From the NCBI GenBank assembly GCA_020698575.1, contig CM036246.1:40374897-40438896 (forward strand): a DNA stretch of 64,000 bases, written 5' to 3'. The DNA is from Bostrychus sinensis (Eukaryota; Chordata; Actinopteri; Gobiiformes; Eleotridae). Below are positions 57,517 to 64,000 of this stretch, one piece after another. A program made the translations under genes and the position numbers. Within the stretch, counting starts at the first letter, position 1. Every line of letters begins with the position of its first letter. The notes under the pieces were generated by a model. The model worked only from the letters and a program-made list of their open reading frames with translations, had not been told where the DNA came from and searched no databases.

Positions 57517-57677
57517 TCATAACTGTCAGTACTGCCACACCATTGGTCCATAACTGTCAGTACTGCCACACCATTGGTCCATAACTGTCAGTACTGCCAC
57601 ACCATTGGTCCATAACTGTCAGTACTGCCACACCATTGGTCCATAACTGTCAGTACTGCCACACCTTTGGTCCATAA
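57517..57677 (+). repeat. 31-bp minisatellite, about 5 copies
   Basis: The unit ATAACTGTCAGTACTGCCACACCATTGGTCC is in the same family as the array at 47026-47540 and ends about 180 bp from the zinc-finger stop codon. Confidence 0.95.
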
Positions 57678-57854
57678 ACCAAGATAATGTAAACAGACAT
57701 CTTCCCATGCTTCTATAAATTTCTCAAGAACAATTTGACAGAAATGGAGAGATTTCTTGTGTACACGCATGTTGCTTCCTTACATTTGTAAAAAATTATT
57801 TCAGACTGGACATCTGTATGGCTTGAGAACTTTCACTGAATCACATTTGTACAG

Positions 57855-58795
57855 CTATGGTTTCTCTCCTGTGTGAGTCTTCATATGTTTTCTGAGATTA
57901 CTCATAAAGGGATATGGTTTCTTACAGACTGAACAGCTGTAAGGTTTCTCTCCAGTGTGAGTTCTCATATGATCTTTGAGATGACCTCTGTGGGCAAATG
58001 TTTTCTTACAGACTGAACAGCTGTAAGGTTTCTCTCCAGTGTGACTTCTCATATGAATGTTGAGAGTACTTGTATAAGCAAATGTTTTCTCACAGACTGT
58101 ACAGCTGTAAGGTTTCTCTCCTGTGTGAATCATGCTATGTCTTTTAAGATCACGCTTCAGCACAAATGATTTCCTACAGATTGAACAGCTGTGAGGTTTC
58201 TCTCCTGTGTGAACACTTGTGTGTCTTTGTAAACTCTGTTTAGTTGTGAATCTCTTTTTACAAACAGAGCACTCATGTTTTTTGGCTTTACCTCCTACAT
58301 CAGTTCCTGATTTGTCACCATCTTTTACAGTGTCACCAGTCTCTGGTGCAGACTTGTATTTGGTGAACAGACCTGAGTTTTGTGCAGCTGTACTTCTGTC
58401 TTTTATCTGGACTTGGTTGTAGTCGTCTCCATCAGCCTCTGTCTCCATCTGTTGAGTTGAACTGCTGGCTGGAGGTTCCCAGTCTTCATCATTGTCAGTG
58501 TCAGAAGAGTTGTCAGTTTGTTCCTCAGTCTCTGAGTGTAAATGTCCATGTGGGTCTAAGCTGGTGTCTGCTTCTGCTCGTCCACAGTCCTCTCCCTGTG
58601 TTTCCTCTCTGTGCTCAGTTTGTCTTTGTTGAAGTGAGGACTGTGCTTCACTCTTTACAGAGACAATAATGAACTCTGGGAGCTGCTCTTCCTCCTGTTT
58701 GATGCTCTGTTCCTCTGGTTCCTCTTTAGTTTGTGGTGTCTCTGTGATTTCCTGGTTCAGACTGAGGTCATGACTGCAGGAGTAATTCTGGACAC
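57855..58795 (-). CDS. zinc-finger gene exon 2: spacer and five C2H2 fingers
   Basis: Fingers start with HECSVCKKRF, HSCSICRKSF, YSCTVCEKTF, YSCSVCKKTF and YSCSVCKKPY, each C-x2-C-x12-H-x3-H. The fifth has Tyr where the conserved Phe is usual. An LPEFIIVSVKSE stretch lies in the acidic part. Confidence 0.92.
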
Positions 58796-60037
58796 CTGCA
58801 GGAGAAAATGTAAAGATCACACAATTAAACCACTGATTATTATTTACAGAGGCCAGGGGCTGGAGTCTGTCCCAGCTACGGCACGAGACAGGCACATCAG
58901 CACTGACAGACTGTAGATGCATCTTTAGAAATCTTTTGAAATATTGCACAGTTCATTCATTCATCATCTTCATGTTCTTCCAGTTACGGGTCACGGGTAC
59001 TGGAGCCTGTCCCACAGGCTTTAGGCAAGGAACGTCCTGGACAGAGACTCGTTAGTCTCAGGGCTGACACAGAGACACTGACATTTGTTAGGATTTAGTC
59101 ATGTCATTCTTTTTAGCTTCAGTCTAGTTTTAGTTGACTTAAAACTACTCTCATGAAAACTTCTTTTTACAGTGGACTTAGACACTGATAGACCTACTTC
59201 CTGAAGAGTCTGAAGTAGATGTTATGAAGGGTTTTTTCTTCACCATTTTGTTTCAGCCTAAGGATGATCTGGTTCACTTCCATCGAGACTGAATGTTGTG
59301 GGTTCACAGCAACAGCTTTCAAATGCAAATGCCAAACCTGGAATTGAGTCCAGACCTTTTACCTGCTCACGATTACAAGAGTGCACCAAACATGAGAAAA
59401 TGAAATTTGGAAGTTTCACTGCTGTATAATTAAGAATGGGTAACACTCATTTAGAAAATATCTTTTCTGAACCTAAACATTAAAACTATTTGACTGATGG
59501 AGTATTTTCAGACGAGAGGGAGTTTCATTTGTTTTGGATTGTATGTGGGTTTTAAAGAGAAATTAGAGTCAAGCAGAGGCCGAGATATAACTGTTCTGAG
59601 AGCAGTTTTATCAAAACATACTTTTTACTTCTACTTGAGTAATATTATTGTGAAGTAACAATCCTCTGACCTGAGTACAGTTTTTACAGCTTAAATACTG
59701 ACTGTGGAGACTCTGCAGACGCTAAAACACTCATCACAGAGAAAGCCTCGTTAGCGCCGCACAGAGAGAACAGTAAAGCTCCCAGAATCCCCCGCGCACT
59801 GAGGTCTGCCCCGAGCACTGACTGTAGAAGTAAAGAGAACCAACCTGCTCTGTGGACCAGGACTCGTGGGCTCAGAACAGAGTCCAGGAGCTGCTGTTTT
59901 CTCTCGTTCTCCTCTTTTGAGCGACACAGTTCCTCCTCATACTCCGCTATTGTTCTTTCAAACAGCGCAAATATGTCTTCAGCAGCCGCAGTCAGCCGCT
60001 CATTCACCAAAGCTCTCAGCGTTTGGCCTTTAGACAT
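57855..60037 (-). CDS. C2H2 zinc-finger protein, five fingers, two coding exons
   Basis: Exon 1 (59845-60037) starts at the ATG on 60037-60035 and encodes MSKGQTLRALVNERLTAAAE, then DIFALFERTIAEYEEELCRS and a helical KEENERKQQLLDSVL, the N-terminal module shared by a large teleost zinc-finger family. Exon 2 (57855-58795, acceptor CTGCAG|G) joins in phase 1. It has an acidic Gln/Glu-rich spacer and five C2H2 fingers with HTGEKP linkers, 377 residues in all. Known: such proteins are nuclear DNA-binding, usually transcriptional regulators; the target is unknown. The frame stops at TAG directly after the fifth TGEKP linker, suggesting loss of further fingers. No gene symbol can be assigned. Confidence 0.9.
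58845..59060 (+). repeat. two scraps of an interspersed repeat in the zinc-finger intron
   Basis: GGCTGGAGTCTGTCCCAGCT (58858) and TACTGGAGCCTGTCCCACAG (58999) are versions of the same fish repeat phrase. Confidence 0.4.
59845..60037 (-). CDS. zinc-finger gene exon 1: N-terminal helical module
   Basis: 193 bp ending HRA G|gttggt. The sequence is strongly conserved among fish zinc-finger paralogues and predicted helical, rich in Glu, Arg and Lys. Confidence 0.9.
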
Positions 60038-60128
60038 TTTTACAAACTGCTTTTAGCTTTAGCTCGGAGCTAACCACCGCTAACACAGCGCTTCTTCTTC
60101 TTCTTTTTCGTCATCTTCCTTTAAATGC

Positions 60129-60140
60129 ATTTCCGGCAGT
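60129..60140 (-). promoter_or_regulatory. ETS-type core promoter site of the zinc-finger gene
   Basis: On the minus strand GCCGGAAATGC lies about 100 bp upstream of the start codon. CCGGAA is an ETS-family core common in TATA-less promoters. Confidence 0.4.
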
Positions 60141-60251
60141 CTAGACGCCTACTGGCGTATTGCTGCCCCCCTCCGATAGAATAAAAAATTACAGGTTTGT
60201 TACCTCAGACTGTTGATGTTCATCAGGGCCGTTTCTCAATACCAGAGAACG

Positions 60252-60977
60252 CAAGTCCGTACTTGTGTTCTAGGTAAGTACAGACTTGTGTTCTAGGTAA
60301 GTCCGTACTTGTGTTCTAGGTCAGTACAGACTTGTGTTCTAGGTAAGTCCGTACTTGTGTTCTAGGTCAGTACAGACTTGTGTTCTAGGTCAGTACAGAC
60401 TTGTGTTCTAGGTAAGTCCGTACTTGTGTTCTAGGTAAGTCCGTACTTGTGTTCTAGGTAAGTACAGACTTGTGTTCTAGGTAAGTCCGTACTTGTGTTC
60501 TAGGTAAGTCCGTACTTGTGTTCTAGGTCAGTACAGACTTGTGTTCTAGGTCAGTACAGACTTGTGTTCTAGGTAAGTACAGACTTGTGTTCTAGGTCAG
60601 TACAGACTTGTGTTCTAGGTAAGTACAGACTTGTGTTCTAGGTCAGTACAGACTTGTGTTCTAGGTAAGTACAGACTTGTGTTCTAGGTCAGTACAGACT
60701 TGTGTTCTAGGTAAGTACAGACTTGTGTTCTAGGTCAGTACAGACTTGTGTTCTAGGTCAGTACAGACTTGTGTTCTAGGTAAGTACAGACTTGTGTTCT
60801 AGGTAAGTACAGACTTGTGTTCTAGGTAAGTACAGACTTGTGTTCTAGGTCAGTACAGACTTGTGTTCTAGGTAAGTCCGTACTTGTGTTCTAGGTAAGT
60901 ACAGACTTGTGTTCTAGGTCAGTACAGACTTGTGTTCTAGGTAAGTACAGACTTGTGTTCTAGGTAAGTACAGACTT
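60252..60977 (+). repeat. 23-bp minisatellite resembling repeated 5' splice sites, about 31 copies
   Basis: Units are TTCTAGGT(A/C)AGTACAGACTTGTG and a variant with CCGTAC for ACAGAC. By eye about 19 junctions read TAG|GTAAGT and 12 TAG|GTCAGT. It begins about 215 bp upstream of the zinc-finger start codon and is oriented away from that gene. Ends resembling GCCGTTTCTCAATAC and, inverted, GCTGTTCCAATTCAC flank it, so it may have grown inside a short transposon. Confidence 0.95.
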
Positions 60978-60989
60978 GGGGAGCACAGA

Positions 60990-61979
60990 GAACGGTTTCT
61001 TGTGAATTGGAACAGCAGCGCTTGATGACGTCACCGCGCAGCTCGTCTTTTTCTCTCGTAATAATAAAATTATATACTGCGTTAAAATAATTATACAGCA
61101 TAAAGCTTTAAACTAGTTTGTATCTTAAATATTTTAATAATGTATATTACTATTGTATTATATTATAATACATGCTATTTTAAATTTTATAAAAGAAATG
61201 TATTGTCGTATTTTGAACTGATTATGAATTCGAACTGTGGCAGCAATTGTAGCAATAAAAACTACATTAATGGGAGACGGGACTGTGGGACGTCCCAGCT
61301 GGAGTGTTACTTTAGAGTTTGTTGTGGTCCGCGGAGTTGTTGCTCTCGCCGCCGCTCACCTTTACCCCAGGGCCCAGGGCCCAGGCGAAGACAAGTCAAA
61401 AGAGCTCTGATGCAGCGGAGGAGGACCGGGAAATGCTCAGAGCTTTATCAATAGCTTTTTTTTCATATCTTCTTTGCAGATTAGTTTTATTTCAACACTT
61501 AATATGATAATTATAATAATTACGTATGTAACACAGCAGCGGTAATGTTCTGTCTCTAAACATCAAGGTATTTTACAAATAAACAGAATGAACATTTAAT
61601 GTAAAATATACATCAGCAACAGCAGAGTTCCACAGCACTGGGAAGTAAGTTCTGAGCATTACACTAATAAATTATTTATGTATCAGGTAAATTATATCCA
61701 CAGCTACATTACACAACATCTGACAGGTTTATTATCCTAAACCCAACATTCATTGTTGATATTAGCTAAACCCCCATACAATTACAAAAACTCTACAGAA
61801 TCATATTTTAATAAAAGAAAGAGTAACCACTCAGATATGTAGACAAGGAAATGTGTTCAGTCACATGAAAAGAAATATGAAAGGCAATAGAAAACAGGAG
61901 ACATGGGCCTTTAGCAAGCTTTGTGTTGGTGAACTACAGTGGGGTAATCTGGGCATTTTTCTCATCTGGAGGTGACCTG
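60990..61979. other. intergenic, no supported gene
   Basis: The open frame at 61140-61454 (Cys/Arg-rich near its end) resembles no protein I know. The rest is AT-rich. Confidence 0.45.
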
Positions 61980-62410
61980 CAGTGGTGGAGTGCAACAAAG
62001 TACTTTGTTACTTTACTTAAGCACAATTTTCATGTATCTGTACTTACGTAACTTACTTACATACAAAAATTTACAGTGGATACTTTTACTGTACTACATT
62101 TTTGACAAAGTATCTGTACTTTTTACTCCACAACATTTATGAGTTAGTTTGAAGTACAAAATAATTTGAGGTTTGGTTTAAAATCATGTGTTGTTGTACC
62201 CTCATTGCAGACACACAGTACTTAAATAAAAAAAGATGCAGTAAAGTAATACTCCTTTAGAAACATCAGAATAATAAAGACAGAAGACCTTCAGCAAAAT
62301 CCCTCACATTTAAAACATTCATGAATTGTATCTTGAATCTGTGCGAAATAATTTTACTTAAAGTAAAGTAAGTAGTTAAGTAAAGAAGTTGAGTAGGTCT
62401 TCCACCTCTG
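61980..62410 (+). mobile_element. short hAT-like element, CAGTGGTGGA family
   Basis: The ends are CAGTGGTGGAGTGCAACAAA and TCTTCCACCTCTG. The 8-bp flanks are GTGACCTG (61972-61979) and GTGACATG (62411-62418). It is related to the element at 26272. Confidence 0.75.
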
Positions 62411-62419
62411 GTGACATGA

Positions 62420-62842
62420 AACCTTCCTTCAGGCCGTCCTGACCCAGCTTACACTTGCTGCTTCAGTTGCTCCTCCATGGGAAGCCCCACAGATAAACCC
62501 ATACAGATGAGGCGCTGGTCACTGTTTCCTGGCCTGTGTAGTCTCCTACGTCCTGCCACAGCAGCGGCTGCAGTCTGCAGGATCATCGATGACCCCTCTT
62601 CCTTATTTACCCAAAGAGGATGAAGTGGAGCAGGTGAAGACAGTGTTTGCTGGGCACAAGGCACCGTCCCCTGTGCTGTCGGTGCCATCAACAGGTGCCA
62701 CGCGAGGCCATCCCTACTGCAGAACCACAGAAGAGAGATGTTACATGAAGACATTTCCCCTCCATAATCCTGCAGAGTGTGTGTAATGCAGAGGGGCATT
62801 CACTGCCGCGGGATCTGTGTACGACACCTGTCCTTCGCTGTT
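62420..62842. other. unassigned sequence with a 116-codon minus frame
   Basis: The minus frame 62449-62799 contains an Ala-rich stretch. I recognise no family and no splice signals tie it to a gene. Confidence 0.3.
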
Positions 62843-63351
62843 TGTAGGTTCTAAAATTGGGTAAAGCCAGCTTGACGCTTTTGCGCACTCTAAGTATATC
62901 CACATTAGTCCACAAACAAGAAATCCACGGAGAACGATCCAGTGCAGTTAAAAGGTTTACTGAAATACTCAAAGACAATACAAAACATATAAAATATCCA
63001 AATATACAAGGGTGGCAGCAAGGTCAAAAAACTGTGCGGCTTCACTCCCCATTTCCGCACTCCCATCGTGCACCTCCGTTTTAACCCCATTTTATAGAAA
63101 GAATATACCAATGAACTTAATTGCTAACAAAATACTCATTCAAAAATCATAAGAACAATAACTTATTGAACTTATAATGAAAAATTATACCTATTTAGCA
63201 ATGAAATAAGCTCAACATAATCATGTTAACTATAAACATAACCAATATTACCACAACCATAAGAAATACTAAATCAAGATCAAATGAAAATAATCATAAT
63301 AATAATGCAAAATAATACCAAATAGTGAAAAGGTGCATTTAGGCTCCTACA
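62843..63351 (-). mobile_element. LTR of a BEL/Pao element (3' LTR)
   Basis: On the minus strand it begins TGTAGGAGCCTAAAT and ends TTAGAACCTACA, giving TGTAGG/CCTACA inverted termini, 509 bp. A polypurine tract AGGGGCCGG lies just before it on the element's side (about 63354-63364). Confidence 0.65.
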
Positions 63352-63462
63352 TTACCGGCCCCTAATTGTTATCAAGTTTACTGAAACAATTACCCAATAG
63401 ATTAATTCATTATTAAAGGGAGCCTTTACAAAAATATTAAAATTCAGATTTAGCTAAAATGC

Positions 63463-64000
63463 TCATGTCTCTTCAGCTTCTTGCAAAAGACACAGCTTTG
63501 TCACTGGCCGACAAAGCTCTGTGGTCTTGGTCCTGACCTTAACTTGCCGAACAAGTCCCCTTCTATCAGGAAAGGTCTCTATCACTTTTCCAAGTGGCCA
63601 AGAGCTCCTTGGTGACGTCTCATCCACAATCATCACTACATCACCAACATGAAGGTTTCTTTCAGCTCTGGACCACCTCTGGCGTTCTTGTAACTGAGTG
63701 AGGTATTCTTTACACCATCGCTTCCAGAAGATGTCTGCCATATACTGGACTTGCTTCCATCTTCTCTTGGCGTATTGGTTCTCCTTATTGAACACACCAG
63801 GAGGTAACGCTGGTTTCACTTTGAGAAGAAGCAGGTGATTGGGCGTTAAAGCCTCCAAATCATTCAAGTCTGAGGATGCTCTTGTAATAGGTCTGCTGTT
63901 GATGACCGCTTCTGCCTCACATAACAAAGTGTGCAGGCCTTCTTCATCCAAAATTTGCTCCTTTAAGGTCAAGCTGAGTATTTTTCTCACAGAGCGGATC
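63463..64000 (-). mobile_element. BEL/Pao retrotransposon, C-terminal end of pol (runs off the window)
   Basis: The frame is open to the window edge and ends at 63463. It carries EAEAVINSRPITRASSDLND, LEALTPNHLLLLK, RRWKQVQYMADIFWKRWCKE, a WSRAERNLHVGDVVMIVDE strand and SSWPLGKVIETFPD. This order is the integrase C-terminus plus the DUF5641-type domain of BEL/Pao elements. No stop lies in the visible part, so the copy may be fairly young. The stop, polypurine tract and LTR follow in the expected order. Confidence 0.88.

Overview
The window is a piece of a ray-finned (teleost) fish chromosome. It has split genes with GT-AG introns, Rex3-like, L2-like and BEL/Pao retrotransposon fragments, tRNA-derived SINEs, many short hAT-like and TTAA-flanked elements, and several kilobase-scale minisatellites. 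About one fifth of the 64 kb is tandem repeat.

Three host genes can be supported. (1) Positions 1168-17783, plus strand: the 3' eleven exons of a CDC14A dual-specificity phosphatase, ending in the family's conserved LSRSIP/SLQSE C-terminus, with a poly(A) signal at 18168. The 5' exons lie upstream of the window. (2) Positions 44271-51926, plus strand: a VCAM1-like adhesion receptor of eight Ig domains built as two tandem copies of a four-domain module (D1-D4 and D5-D8). It has one working signal peptide, and no transmembrane exon was found. CDC14A next to VCAM1 matches the human chromosome 1 gene order; GPR88, which lies between them in human, was not seen. (3) Positions 57855-60037, minus strand: a two-exon C2H2 zinc-finger gene with five fingers.

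Layout: 1-18.2 kb CDC14A, whose introns hold a purine-rich CCAAT minisatellite (3.1-3.9 kb), a hAT-like element inserted at a splice donor (9.9 kb), a 41-bp array (11.8 kb), and a 2.8-kb, 18-bp array grown inside a Rex3 LINE (14.6-17.4 kb). 18.8-21 kb: TTAA-flanked and nested short transposons. 22.2-25.4 kb: a 35/37-bp array with a palindromic double E-box. 25.7-28.2 kb: several short GC-rich arrays. 28.2-31.6 kb: a 38-bp array of about 87 copies. 31.6-37.4 kb: no recognisable gene. 37.4-44.2 kb: direct and inverted duplicated blocks, one an inverted copy of the VCAM1-like promoter. 44.3-53.2 kb: VCAM1-like gene. 53.5-57.7 kb: two hAT-like elements, an L2-like LINE fragment and a short 31-bp array. 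57.8-60.1 kb: zinc-finger gene. 60.25-60.98 kb: a 23-bp array resembling repeated 5' splice sites. 62.8-64 kb: LTR and 3' end of a BEL/Pao element.

The most unusual features are the minisatellites and what they grew from, and transposon insertions that can be reconstructed because an unoccupied sister copy of the target lies in the same window. All family names come from reading translations and motifs; no search was run.
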